This document shows positions 48,506 through 59,547 of a stretch of DNA of 64,000 nt, one piece after another. The translations under genes were made by a program, and so were the position numbers. Where the stretch lies: NCBI GenBank assembly GCA_944989445.1, contig CALYLW010000184.1, positions 249,501 through 313,500 on the forward strand. The letters are read 5' to 3'. The notes beneath the pieces were generated by a model. That model was not told the DNA's origin and made no database searches. It was given only the letters and a program-made list of their open reading frames with translations. Numbering within the stretch: the first letter of the stretch is position 1; each line of letters starts with the position of its first letter. Origin of the DNA: Ampullaceana balthica (Eukaryota; Mollusca; Gastropoda; Lymnaeidae).

Positions 48506-49053
48506 ATTAATGCATTATATGTCATATTATTTTTAAAGGTCAAACTTTGTCTTGAAAGAATCAAAAAGCTTCTGTAGGTTGTTGGTATACAATCACTAAT
48601 TTGTTGTGTCCAGTTTTAATCTTTCTTTTAAAAAATATTTCACTAGTTTTGACAAAACTGATGAACGCATAGTTAAGTTCTATTAGTACATATAGAATAT
48701 TTCCAACTTATATGTCAGGTTTCCAAGATTGTCAAGTTTTTGTTTTTAACTCTTCAGAAAAGAATTACAGAATCTTCCGAGGTGAATGTAGAGCAAAATA
48801 GTAACCAAATTAGATTGAAGCCTTTTGAAAAGATTTTTAAAATAAAAGCGTTTTACTCACGCTAGACTGGGTTAAAATTCTTTTGTATTTACAAATAGTT
48901 TTAAAAACTTTAAGAAAAACAGCTTTGAAGTTAAATACTTCATGACACCAGTTTAAAAGAAATGTATTTAAAAAAAAATTAAGCGCGTCCGGCTATTCTA
49001 ATGACTGATTGTCTCAGACAGAAATCAAAGTTAATTTGCTTTTTTCTTTCATG
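48506..49053. other. No recognised gene
   Basis: AT-rich, unique-looking. Confidence 0.5.
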
Positions 49054-49055
49054 TG

Positions 49056-49096
<41 letters not shown>

Positions 49097-49097
49097 A
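49054..49097. repeat. CT then CTAT microsatellite
   Basis: (CT)n passes into (CTAT)n directly against the Helitron-like 5' end, so the exact element boundary is blurred. Confidence 0.85.
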
Positions 49098-49452
49098 TAC
49101 TAATAAAAGGCAAAGCCCTCACTGACTCACTCACTCACTCATTCATCATTAATTCTCCAACTTCCCGTGTAGGTAGAAGCATGAAACTTTGGGAAGTTGA
49201 AAAGTAACCTCTCGCGATGAAAATTGGAGTAAAAGAATTTTAAAATTAACACTCATACGTTTTTTTCCTTATATGGCCTATATAAAATATGAAAATCACT
49301 AATTCTCCGATTTCCCGTGTAGGCAGAAGCATGAAACTTTTGGAAGATGTCGAGTACATTTCCGCCATAGTTAAAGGAGAAGAAATATTTAAATTATCAC
49401 TTACTGGGGGCGTGGGCCAAAATTTAGTTTTTTCCTTATATAAGCTATATAA

Positions 49453-50278
49453 TAGGGCTGATATCGATTAATTTAAATTTAATCGTTAACTTTTGAAAAA
49501 TTATCGATTAATTAATCGATAATTTCGATTAAAACCAAAAATAGAAATTATGACGTCATTAAACTGAACATTTCTCACGGACATTAAAAATTAAGAATAT
49601 TTTGAACTAAATTTCATGACAATGTGTTGATACTTGATTTGTGCTGAAGGTGGTACGTCAGCGATGTATTTGATCCTTTAAAAAAGAATTGTTTATGGCA
49701 GTGGACACAGTAAACGTTTTCACCATCTTCGACTTTGCCATCCGCAGTTAGCTTAAAAACAACATATTTGCTCAACTTTCTAGGTATATGCTTAAATTTA
49801 ACTGCGCTGATGCTGTCAGCAGGGCCGACTTAACGCATAGGCCCGTTGGGCATTTGCACGGGGGCCCACGAGTAAATGGGACCCATGGGAATATGTTTAT
49901 TTATATATATTTTGTATATACATTTTTTTATTCCTGCGGGGGAAGGGCCCAACACTATTTCTTTGCCCGGGGGCCCAAAATGGTGTAAATACGGCTCTGG
50001 CTGTCAGCCATTTTATAGTTGACCTCTGCCGGTCAACATATATTAATAAAATAACTTTTAATATTACGCGGGAGATATTTGTACGTAAAAAAATATATAA
50101 AAATTATTAATAATTAAAAATAGTTTATTATTTATTACTAAAACTTTTTAAAAATATTATAAATATTTTCTTAAATTTTAATCGAATTTTTATCGATTAA
50201 AATTATTTTAATCGATATTTAATCGATAAATTTTTTAACGATTAATCGAGGAATTAATCGATAATTTCCGCAGCCCTA
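49453..50278. mobile_element. hAT element, 826 bp, non-autonomous
   Basis: Ends TAGGGCTGATATCGATTAAT and, reverse-complemented, TAGGGCTGCGGAAATTATCG. Perfect 8-bp target duplication CTATATAA at 49445-49452 and 50279-50286. Rich in ATCGATTAATCG motifs at both ends. It contains another MITE. Confidence 0.92.
49820..49999. mobile_element. hAT MITE, 180 bp, inside another hAT
   Basis: Ends CAGGGCCGACTTAACGC and, reverse-complemented, CAGAGCCGTATTTACAC. Perfect 8-bp target duplication GCTGTCAG at 49812-49819 and 50000-50007. The interior holds two GGGGGCCCA-type motifs. Confidence 0.92.
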
Positions 50279-50680
50279 CTATATAATAATTGAAAATCAC
50301 TAATTCTCTTACTTCCCGTATAGGTAGAAGCATGAAACTTTGGGTAGTTGTTAAGTAACATTCCACGATGGTAACAGGTGAAAACAATATTTAAATTATC
50401 ACTTACTGGGGGCCGGGGGCCTAAATGTAGTTTTTTTTACCGAGTAGGCAGAAGCATGAAACTTTGGGAAATTGTTGAGTACAATCCCGCGATGGTCACA
50501 AACGAAAATGTTTTAAAATTATCACCTTCCGTGGTCCCGCGGGCCAAAATGAATTTTTTCCTTTTATGAGCTATATAAAATATGAAAATCATGAATTCTC
50601 CTATTTCCCACGTAGGTAGAAGCATGAAACTTTGGGTTGTTGTACACCTCCTCGGTGTTAACAGGCGAAAACAATATTTA

Positions 50681-51099
50681 TGGCATCCTTCCATCCTCAT
50701 GGGATGATGGCGTTTCCTCCTGCTCCTCTACCCCCCTTCCCCTTTCTCCTGGCCCTTTTCTCCTCGCTCCTGGCTGTAAGGGAAGCTTCCGCGACTTGAA
50801 TGCCCTCGCACACTTTTGCCCACCAGGAGGTGCGCTCCACAGCAATGGTCTCCCACGTTTTATGGTCAATCTGCGCCAGAGTCATGTCTTTCTTGCAGAC
50901 ATCCTTGAAGCGCAAGCAGGGGCGTCCTCTCTTCCGCATACCAGTTGCCAGCTCGCCGTAAAGCAAGGCTCTTGGAATGCGCTCCGGGGTGTCCCAACCA
51001 ACGCAGGCGCCTCTCACTCAGGATTGAGTGCAGGCTCAGCATATGACTCCTTCTGAGTACCTCGACATTCGTGATCTTATCCTGCCACTCGATGTGCAG
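50681..51099 (-). pseudogene. 5'-truncated non-LTR retrotransposon fragment
   Basis: The minus strand encodes the C-terminal tail of an endonuclease/reverse-transcriptase polyprotein: VEVLRRSHMLSLHSILSERR and LRWLGH, then after a frameshift ERIPRALLYGELATGM, GRPCLRFKDVCKKDM and TIAVERTSWW. This tail follows the RT domain in many RTE/CR1-like proteins; I cannot fix the clade. A 13-bp duplication AAAACAATATTTA flanks it (50668-50680 and 51100-51112), the mark of target-primed insertion. There is no poly(A). Dead because of 5' truncation and the frameshift near 51010. Confidence 0.88.
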
Positions 51100-51938
51100 A
51101 AAACAATATTTAAATTATCACTTACTGGGGGCCGGGGGCCCAAATATAGTTTTTTACTAATATTAAAAACTGACTCATCACTAATTCTCCAACTTCCCGT
51201 GTAGGTAGAAGCATCAAACTTTGTGAAGTTGTTGAGTACCCTCTCATGACGAAAAATGGCGAAAACGAATTTTAAAATTCATACTCTTGGGGGCCGGGGG
51301 CCTAAAAACGTTTTTTCCTTATATTGAAAATCGCTTTATTCTCCACTTTCCGGTGTAGTTAGGAACATAAAACTCTGGGAAGTTGTTGAGTACACTTCCG
51401 CAATGGTAGCATGCAAAAAAAATATTTAACTTATCACTCACTGGGGGCCGGGGGCCCTAATGTATTTTTTCTTTATAAAAACTGACACATCACTAATTCT
51501 CCATCCTCCCGTGTAGGTAGAAATATGAAATTTTGGGAAGTTGTTGAGTACACTCCCAGGATGGTAATAGGCGAATTGTTTTGTTAAATTATCATTCCAT
51601 AGGGTAATGAACTTCTAAAGTCTGTTCCTTCTGGGCCGGTACCCAAAATATTTCTTTCGTAAATATTTAACGCTTTTTTACCTTTAGATTTTAAATAATT
51701 TAAATAAATATAGGTATGTATCTCTATCACATGAACATCCTGCATCCATTTTTCACGGGGGCCCGTAATGTCATTTTAGTATCCATTTTATTTTACACCA
51801 TCTTGACAAAAATTGACAAACAAATAGATACATCATGATTTAGAATGAAATAACTTGGTGATTTGAATTGGTGTGTAATGGGTTTTCAATGCTTACTAAA
51901 ATCTTTACTTCCGCAGCAGAGCGCGGGTATTTTGCCAG

Positions 51939-52025
<87 letters not shown>
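51939..52025. repeat. (TA)n microsatellite
   Basis: About 85 bp of TA interrupted once by TTA. It begins directly after the presumed Helitron-like 3' end. Confidence 0.97.
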
Positions 52026-52028
<3 letters not shown>

Positions 52029-52680
52029 GGTAACATAATTTAATGGGAAAAACACTAACAACATAGTGAAACCGCCTCTTAAGCAGGATGCGAGCTATGA
52101 AATAGCTCGTATAAAAAGTCAAAACTTTAATAAAACGTGCGTTGAAATGCTGCCTCTAACTGTTGCCTTAAATTGTGCCCATATCCACACGCAGACATTC
52201 TGATGTTTACAAATTTGCTTTTATATAAAGGCGATAGTTTCATTCCACAAACAAATCATTTATTTTCCTATTCTAGTTTTGTGAACATAGGAAAATTTCC
52301 CTAGATAATAGCGTTCATGAAAATAAATAAATAAAGTGATACATTACAAATGACTGGTCTTCACCCACAGCAAATCTAAAGAACTTTATCCCACACTCTC
52401 CACGAATATCTTTAAGTAAAAAATTATCTCCTATTAATTTTACTCCCTGGAATATGAAAGCGCACAGAATTATATTGCACAGATACATTATCTTGTATTT
52501 CAAAACAACTTTTCACAGTGGGCTATTTTCAATCAAGTTTTGAATCTAATGTGTTAAGAGCTCTTACCACTATACATTTTTCAAACTATTTTTGTCTTAA
52601 ATATAACTTTCTGGATCAAGATTTTATTCACCTTTTTGATGTAATTTAAATACACGTTCTGAGATAAGGTTAAATGCAAG
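52026..52680. other. No recognised gene
   Basis: A minus-strand frame at 52315-52503 (62 codons) has no recognisable domain. Confidence 0.5.
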
Positions 52681-52753
52681 CAGTGGCGTAGCAACGGGTT
52701 GGCATCGGGGCAGTTGCCAAGGGCGCCAGCTCAAAAGGGCGCCACTAAATCTC

Positions 52754-54898
52754 TAATTTTTATATTAAAATGTATATTGTTTTGTGCTGAAAACAACTTA
52801 GCTTTTCATGGACACGAACAAGATGGGAGGTATATTTTTGAATCTGATAAAATTTGTGTCAGTTTGATGTTGGTTTTAAAAATTCCCTTGAATCGCATAT
52901 TAAAAATCACACTAGCTATTTGTAGCCAACAATACAGAATGAATTTATTAATTTGTTATCAGCGAAACTACAAAAGTGAAATAATAAAAGAAATTCAAGA
53001 ACCTAAATATTATAGTATAATATTTGATAGCACTCCGGATGTATCTCACAAAGAACAATTAGCTGAAATTATTCGGTATTTAAAATTATCAGATAAAGAA
53101 TATACCATTGAAGAGAGGTTCGTTGGTTTCACAAACAAAACTGAAAAAACAGAGAAGGAATTGCCTTGGAAATTAAAGCAGCATTAATTCAAAATGGTTT
53201 ATCACTTGAAGATGTACGTGGCAAAGATAATGGGGCCAACATGGCATGGGAAGTAAAGGGAATTCAAGCCATACTTGAAAAAGAGAATCCACTTGCTCGA
53301 TATATCCCATGTTCTGCACATACATAGTCTTAATTTGGTAGGTGTGCAAGCGGCCAGCATTGATGCAGATGTTGTGACATTTTTCGGAACTATACAGGAA
53401 TTGTACAATTTTTTTCTCCTCGTCAACTAGTAGATAGGAAAAAATATCCCCAGTCACTGAAATCAGCCTAAAGAAGCATGCGGACACAACATGGTGTTCC
53501 AAAGCAAATGCTGTAAGTGCTTTATATGAGCAACTGGAGCAAATTATTTTAGTATTAATTGAAATGAAGGATAATCATTTACTTAGTGATCGCATTATCT
53601 GTTGCTAAATCATTGCACCGTAAAATCAATAGTTACAAGTTCATTTCGTTTATAACTATTTGGAATTTGATGATTGGAAAAAATAAAAAAAGTCAATTTA
53701 GCACTACAAAAAAAAAGACCAGGATATTTATCGATCATCATTGTTAATAAAAGGACTTTTAAATGCCTTTGAAGATCTAAGAACTAACGAAATCTATAAA
53801 TTTTTTGCCAAACTTGAAGAAATGTCATGTGTATTAAAATGAAAATCGAGCCAGTTCAAAAAAGGAAAGCAAAACGAAAACGAATGCCAGGAGAGCATGC
53901 TGAAGATGAAGGACCTAACTTGGATTAATTCAAATTTTTGTTGTTGCAATCATTGATTCAATAATGATGCAGTTAAAATACAAATTTCTTTCTCTGAAAA
54001 ATATAGCAGAAGACTTTAACTATCTGACTGGCAAAGCATTCCAATCTTTTGCAATGGCAGATTTAGAATCTAATGCTATTCTATTAACAGGCAAATATCC
54101 TGAAATAAATAAGAGCAATTTATAATTGAAATAAAATGCTTTAAAAACAAAATGATTGAACTATTGCAAAACAAAAAACCCGGTGACATGTTTCATTTAG
54201 ATCTTCTAAATGTTCTCGCTACATGGGAATTGTAAGAATGGTACCCGAATATCGAACGAGCTCTAAAAACATTTCTTACAATGCCAACCACCATAGCCAC
54301 TGCTGAAAGGAGTTTCAGCAAACTAAAAATTATCAAAAATTACTTGAGATCGACGTCAGGTCAACAACTCACATCATCTCTAGCTCTTCACATCATCTCT
54401 AGCTCTTCACATCATCTCTAGCTCTTCACATCATCTCTTGCTCTTCACATCATCTCTAGCTCTTCACATCATCTCTAGCTCTTCACATCATCTCTAGCTC
54501 TTCACATCATCTCTAGCTCTTCACATCATCTCTAGCTCTTCACATCATCTCTAGCTCTTCACATCATCTCTAGCTCTTCACATCATCTCTAGCTCTTCAC
54601 ATCATCTCTAGCTCTTCACATCATTTCTAGCTCTTCACATCATCTCTAGCTCTTCACATCATCTCTAGCTCTTCACATCATCTCTAGCTCTTCACATCAT
54701 CTCTAGCTCTTCACATCATCTCTAGCTCTTCACATCATCTCTAGCTCTTCACATCATCTCTAGCTCTTCACATCATCTCTAGCTCTTCACATCATCTCTA
54801 GCTCTTCTTTCCATCGAACGTGAACTTACCAGTCAAATAAACTTCGATGAAATAATCACTAATTTTTCAAACATTAAATCAAGAAAAGTTAAGCTTTG
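52754..54898 (+). pseudogene. hAT transposase, ZMYM1-like, disrupted
   Basis: Blocks in order: CAENNLAFHGHEQDGRYIF; KYYSIIFDSTPDVSHKEQLA (first core Asp, about 53008-53067) with EIIRYL; GLSLEDVRGKDNGANMAW (second core Asp); ARYIPCSAHT, a stop, then LNLVGVQAASIDADVV; ISPVTEISLKKHADTTWCSK; WYPNIERALKTFLTMPTT; and ATAERSFSKLKIIKNYLRST (about 54298-54357). The C terminus LLSIERELTSQINFDEII resumes after a 19-bp array and ends near 54898. Breaks include an ACAT duplication at 53318-53325 that creates a frameshift and stop, several more stops in 53580-54200, and the array itself. The family's conserved TRW is TTW here. Not functional. Confidence 0.9.
54366..54806. repeat. 19-bp minisatellite inside transposase codons, about 23 copies
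   Basis: Unit AGCTCTTCACATCATCTCT, with single-base variants (TTGCTC, ATTTC). The founder sequence is transposase coding: LTSSLALHI reads CTCACATCATCTCTAGCTCT then TCACATC. The period is not a multiple of 3, so each unit shifts frame. Confidence 0.96.
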
Positions 54899-55322
54899 AA
54901 CCTTTGATATAGGACATATGAGTGGATCGGTGGAGTGTTACTTAAATTTACTTTTATTTTTGAGTTTCTATCGTTATGTATGAGATAATGAGTTTGACAC
55001 ATTGACACTATTGTTTTTATTTATAATACATGATACTTCAAGTTTTGCAGTATTCTTTATTAATTTAAACGCAACAATATCCCGTTTTATCCTTCAATTT
55101 ATTTGGTATTATTTAGTAAATAATAAACTGCAAATTAGTATTGTTCCTGTCTTATGCATTTTTTGATATTCACGTTGTATGACTGTCACTGTCAGACTAC
55201 GTAATTATTGTCTAACAAATGAAAAATCGCAAAGCTGAAACTTGTCAATTTATCAAGGGCGTCAAAAATAAATTAGCCAAGGGCGCCAAAAACCTAGTTA
55301 CGCCTCTGAATGCAATTGTTAG

Positions 55323-55619
55323 GACAATGCCTAAATACAACTTTTTGCATAAGAGTTAAATACATCTTTTTGCATAAGAGTTAAATACATCTTTTTGCAT
55401 AAGAGTTAAATACATCTTTTTTGCATAAGAGTTAAATACATCTTTTTGCATAAGAGTTAAATACATCTTTTAGCATAAGAGTTAAATACAACTTTTTAGC
55501 ATAAGAGTTAAATACATCTTTTAGCATAAGAGTTAAATACAACTTTTTAGCATAAGAGTTAAATACATCTTTTAGCATAAGAGTTAAATACAATTTTTTT
55601 GCATAAGAGTTAAATAAAA
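55323..55619. repeat. 25-bp tandem repeat, about 11 copies
   Basis: Unit GAGTTAAATACATCTTTTTG then CATAA, with TTTTAGCATAA and ACAACTTTTTAGC variants alternating in the second half. Starts just after the hAT target duplication. Confidence 0.95.
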
Positions 55620-56033
55620 CGTTAGGATAAAGTCAAAATGATGTCATTGTCCAAGACATAGTGTAGGTTAGGGGCTCTAACGGTGTCTCATGTTTTTGCG
55701 TGTTTTTTCCAGTTTGACAAAATCATAATTTGAACATTTAACACTGCTCGTCATTTGAACTCACAAAGAGCAACAGCGAGTTTCAAAACTAATATAATTA
55801 AAAGATTCGAGTCATCATAAAAGAAAGAAATATGTTAGTATATAACAAAAAATATCAACAAATTATTTCACAAACTATTGTTTAATTCAAATATAAATTT
55901 CTGGTAAAATCACAAAAACCTCAAAATACAGGTTTATATGTTGGTGTGGTCGACTTCTGTTAAAGTATTTGATATTCTTGATGGTGTTGTCATCTCCTTG
56001 CTGTCCATGGAGAGTATATAAACTCTGTCATTT
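55620..56033. other. No recognised gene
   Basis: AT-rich, unique-looking. Confidence 0.5.
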
Positions 56034-56403
56034 AGACAGTCCGTATCTAGCTGTCTCGTTGATCAGACAGTCCGTATCTAGCTGTCTCGTTGATCAGACA
56101 GTTCGTATCGAGCTATCTCGTTGAACAGACAGTCCATATCTAGCTGTCTCGTTGATCAGACAGTCCGTATCTAGTAGTCTCACTCATCGGACAATCCGTA
56201 TCTAGCTATCTCATTGTTCAGACAGTCCATATCTAGCTGTCTCGTTGATCAGACAGTCCGTATCTAGCAGTCTCGCTCATCGGACAATTCGTATCTAGCT
56301 ATCTCGTTGATCAGACAGTACGTATCTAGCAGTCTCGTTGATCAGACAGTCCTATTTAGCAGTCTCGCTGATCGGACAGTCCGTATCTAGCTGTCTCCTA
56401 GAT
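56034..56403. repeat. 31-bp minisatellite, about 12 copies
   Basis: Unit GACAGTCCGTATCTAGCTGT then CTCGTTGATCA. Variants CGGACAATCCG and AGCAGTCTCGCTCATC occur in blocks. Confidence 0.95.
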
Positions 56404-57229
56404 GGCATGCCAAGACAGGTCAGACGTCTCGTTAGATTCCACCGACACAGCCCCCTCCTCAGGAGGTTCACTAAAATGAGAAAATATTTGGTCGGTAGCT
56501 TTGCTCCTCACCTCGGGATCGGGGACTTTCTCCTGATCTAAGAAATGTAAAATACGTGGTTCTTGTAAATACTGGTAATTGTATATTGACAAACATATTC
56601 TCTTCGCCCATTATCAAGATCACGCTTTTTAAGGTTACATTTCTTCCATAAACACTCATGCTACAAACTAGTAGTAATTTAATTTATAGAATAGGACTGC
56701 GATAAAGCTTTTAAATACATACAAGATACACACATGAATTGTGCGATCAAAAGTATAGTATATCTTTTTAAAATAATTCCATTAGTAAAGCTATAATTAA
56801 TTGTTTCAGCACAAAATTCGTTTGTGTACCTTGTAAAGTAGCCGTAATTTGAACATTGAAATTTATATTTTTAAAATTTATTAATAAAAATAGGGATTTT
56901 GCACTGGTATTATTCTTATTTAAATTCTGGTCTTTATCATTGAAATGTCAGCGATGCAAGCTTAATAACATTAATTGAGCCCAAGATCCGTACAAGCATT
57001 TTGTTTACCGCGAACGTCGTTTCCATTGGCCGGCAACCAAACCCAACAAATGAGGTATCCTAGCAACATGAACGTAATCAGTAGAATGAAATTTACAGCG
57101 AAGCTTCTGATTCTCATAATTTTTTTAACACGTTTTTATTAACTCGCTTTCGTTGGGCATTGTTTGTTTGATTGTCCAAGATTTTTTCAAATCTGCCCAC
57201 GTAAAATTGAACCACTTCTGATGGTCCAA
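56404..57229. other. No recognised gene
   Basis: Overlapping short frames on both strands at 56338-56659, none recognisable. Confidence 0.5.
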
Positions 57230-57450
57230 GAGATATGAAAATTTTACCACAGATAGATCTTGGATGACAATGCAATGTGTCAAAATTTCAGATCGATCAA
57301 ATGTACTGTTATTAAATTATTGAACTTTTAAGTTTATCTATAGTCTATATAAAAGCATCTGTACCGTCGGCTTTTGTTGACATCCGTGAGTTCGCCCCGT
57401 GACCACATCACAATGTTTTTAAAACGTTGGGCGGGCGCTTGTGAGGTGTT
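57230..57450 (-). mobile_element. Diverged family E and flip-repeat fragments
   Basis: Contains ATGTGTCAAAATTTCAGATC, TGTACTGTTATTAAATTATTG and GGCTTTTGTTGACATCCG (E-like), then AAAACGTTGGGCGGGCGCTT and GTGTTTGGTA, which look like the two ends of flip segment L joined with its centre deleted. Confidence 0.6.
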
Positions 57451-57492
57451 TGGTAAAATAAATAGAGGTAAAAAATATTTAAATAAAACAAA

Positions 57493-58076
57493 CCCGTAAA
57501 AACAAAGTTTTTGACTATAAATCCCTTATATATGAGACATAACTAACAGTATTGATTATTTTCAAACATTTACAGACTGAATCTGTCTTAACACAAGTTT
57601 GCTTCATAACCCTAGGGGGGGAGGGGTGGGGGGAGGGGTGGGGGGGAGGGGTGTGTGGGAGGGGGAGAGGGGAAAAGTCTGGTCACCGATTCGCTTGACC
57701 GAGCTCAGAGTGACACGTAAAATGTAAACAAAAGCGCACCGTCGTTTCGTTGGGTCGCCTCAATGCTCAAACTTTCACGTGGCAAAAAAACAATAACAAA
57801 TCGTGATTTTAAATTACATACCTCATATAAGGATAAACTAAAAATGCATTAATTTAATTACGGTACGTTCGATCGATCTGAAATTTTGATACGATGCATT
57901 GTTAGGTAAGACGGGTCCGTGTGCCAAATTTCAGTTCGATCGGATCATTGGAAGTGGGTCATTTTTGACTTCTGTTTTTCCGCCCGCCGAGCCCATGAGA
58001 TGATGAGAGAGAGACAGACAGAGAGAGAGACAGAGACGGCGGTGAAGTTAATATAAGGGATTTAAAATAAAACAAA
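57493..58076 (+). mobile_element. Tandem family E unit 1 (element 57518-58064)
   Basis: Element bounded by TAAATCCCTTATAT (57518) and ATATAAGGGATTTA (58051-58064), 547 bp. It contains a long G-rich tract (57616-57672) and a GAGAGACAGACAGAGAG tract near the right end. It is the first of three head-to-tail units that include the flanking AACCCGTAAAAACAAAGTTT. Confidence 0.9.
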
Positions 58077-58634
58077 CCCGTAAAAACAAAGTTTTTGACT
58101 ATAAATCCCTTATATATGAGACATAACTAACAGTATTGATTATTTTCAAACATTTACAGACTGAATCTGTCTTAACTCAACTTTGCATCATAACCCTAGT
58201 GGGGGGGAGGGGTGGGGGGAGGGGGAGAGGGGAAAAGTCTGGTCACCGATTCGCTTGACCGAGCTCAGAGTGACACGTAAAATGTAAACAAAAGCGCACC
58301 GTCGTTTCGTTGGGTCACCTCAATGCTCAAACTTTCACGTGGCAAAAAAACAATAACAAATCGTGATTTTAAATTACATACCTCATATAAGGATAAACTA
58401 AAAATGCATTAATTTAATTACGGTACGTTCGATCGATCTGAAATTTTGATACGATGCATTGTTAGGTAAGACGGGTCCGTGTGCCAAATTTCAGTTCGAT
58501 CGGATCATTGGAAGTGGGTCATTTTTGACTTCTGTTTTTCCGCCCGCCGAGCCCATGAGATGATGAGAGAGAGACAGACAGAGAGAGAGACAGAGACGGC
58601 GGTGAAGTTAATATAAGGGATTTAATTAAACAAC
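58077..58634 (+). mobile_element. Tandem family E unit 2 (element 58102-58624)
   Basis: Nearly identical to unit 1 across its length. The main difference is a shorter G-rich tract (58201-58231). Element length 523 bp. Confidence 0.9.
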
Positions 58635-59184
58635 CCCGTAAAAACAAAGTTTTTGACTATAAATCCCTTATAGATGAGACATAACTAAAAGTATTGATTA
58701 TATTCAAACATTTACAGACTGAATCTGTCTTAACTCAACTTTGCATCATAACCCTAGTGGAGGGGTGGGTGGGGGGAGAGGGGAAAAGTCTGGTCACCGA
58801 TTCGCTTGACCGAGCTCAGAGTGACACGTAAAATGTAAACAAAAGCGCACCGTCGTTTCGTTGGGTCGCCTCAATGCTCAAACTTTCACGTGGCAAAAAA
58901 ACAATAACAAATCGTGAATTTAAAATTACATACCTCATATAAGGATAAACTAAAAATGCATTAATTTAATTACGGTACGTTCGATCGATCTGAAATTTTG
59001 ATACGATGCATTGTTAGGTAAGACGGGTCCGTGTGCCAAATTTCAGTTCGATCGGATCATTGGAAGTGGGTCATTTTCGACTTTTGTTTTTCCGCCCGCC
59101 GAGCCCATGAGATGATGAGAGAGAGACAGAGAGAGAGACAGACAGAGAGAGAGAGACGCCGGTGAAGTTAATATAAGGGATTTA
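58635..59184 (+). mobile_element. Tandem family E unit 3 (element 58660-59184)
   Basis: Nearly identical to units 1 and 2. The G tract is shorter still (58759-58780), and the GACAGAGAG tract and a few bases differ (TATAGATGAG, ATATTCAAAC). Element length 525 bp. Confidence 0.9.
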
Positions 59185-59253
59185 AAAACAGGTGGTTATA
59201 AGTGGACTAAAAAGAATAAAATAAAAAGAAGTAAAAAAAAAGATTTTTAAAAA

Positions 59254-59462
59254 CCACGTTTTTAGAAGCGGACTAAAAAGAAGAAAATAATTTAAAACTT
59301 GTAAGTTCAAGTACTTCGATTTAATATGACTAAAAACGTGGGGTGGGTGTTTGGTATAAAAATTAAAGATTTCTAATTTAGAAGGCAAAAGAGAGATCTA
59401 TAAGTGAGAGAATTAGTGAACCGCATATGTTAAACCTCATAAGCGCCCGCCCCACGTTTTTC
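59254..59462 (+). mobile_element. Flip repeat, locus 3
   Basis: Arm A from CCACGTTTTTAGAAGCGG (59254) to CTAAAAACGTGGGG (59330-59343). Segment L then runs in the orientation TGGGTGTTTGGTATAAAAAT to CATAAGCGCCCG, and the locus closes with CCCCACGTTTTT (59450-59461). L is the reverse complement of L at locus 2. Confidence 0.9.
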
Positions 59463-59547
59463 GACTTTTCTTTTTCCGCCCGCCCAGCCCATGAGATGAT
59501 GAGATGATGAGATGATGAGACGGCCGCGAAGTTAATATAAGGGATTT
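59463..59547 (+). mobile_element. Right-end fragment of family E
   Basis: CGACTTTTCTTTTTCCGCCC through AGTTAATATAAGGGATTTA, with GATGA repeated four times. Joined directly to the flip repeat, as at 44484 but at a different breakpoint. Confidence 0.8.

Larger units (their letters stand above)
49094..51938 (+). mobile_element. Helitron-like element of a second family, with nested insertions
   Basis: The 5' side reads TCTATACTAATAAAAGG and the 3' side GAGCGCGGGTATTTTGCCAG, a degenerate form of the GCGCGGGT...CTAG ending. Internal repeats of the form TAGGTAGAAGCATGAAACTT recur about eight times. No Rep/helicase coding was found. Three insertions (49453-50278, 49820-49999, 50681-51099) account for about 1.2 kb of its length. 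Confidence 0.55.
52681..55308 (+). mobile_element. ZMYM1-type hAT element, 2,628 bp, inactive
   Basis: Ends CAGTGGCGTAGCAACGGG and, reverse-complemented, CAGAGGCGTAACTAGG. Target duplication AATGCAAG at 52673-52680 against AATGCAAT at 55309-55316 (7 of 8). The element carries a degraded transposase and a 19-bp array. It is the coding relative of the short element at 45192. Confidence 0.93.

Noticed and set aside
48151..48577. Four overlapping frames of 115-145 codons
   Set aside because: They come from the 24-bp perfect repeat, which has stops in neither strand for several frames.
50697..51017. Helitron gene capture of a host gene
   Set aside because: The encoded peptide is the tail of a reverse transcriptase, and a 13-bp target duplication flanks it, so it is a LINE insertion.
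51939..52025. TATA-rich promoter
   Set aside because: Plain (TA)n microsatellite beside a transposon end, with no gene on either side.
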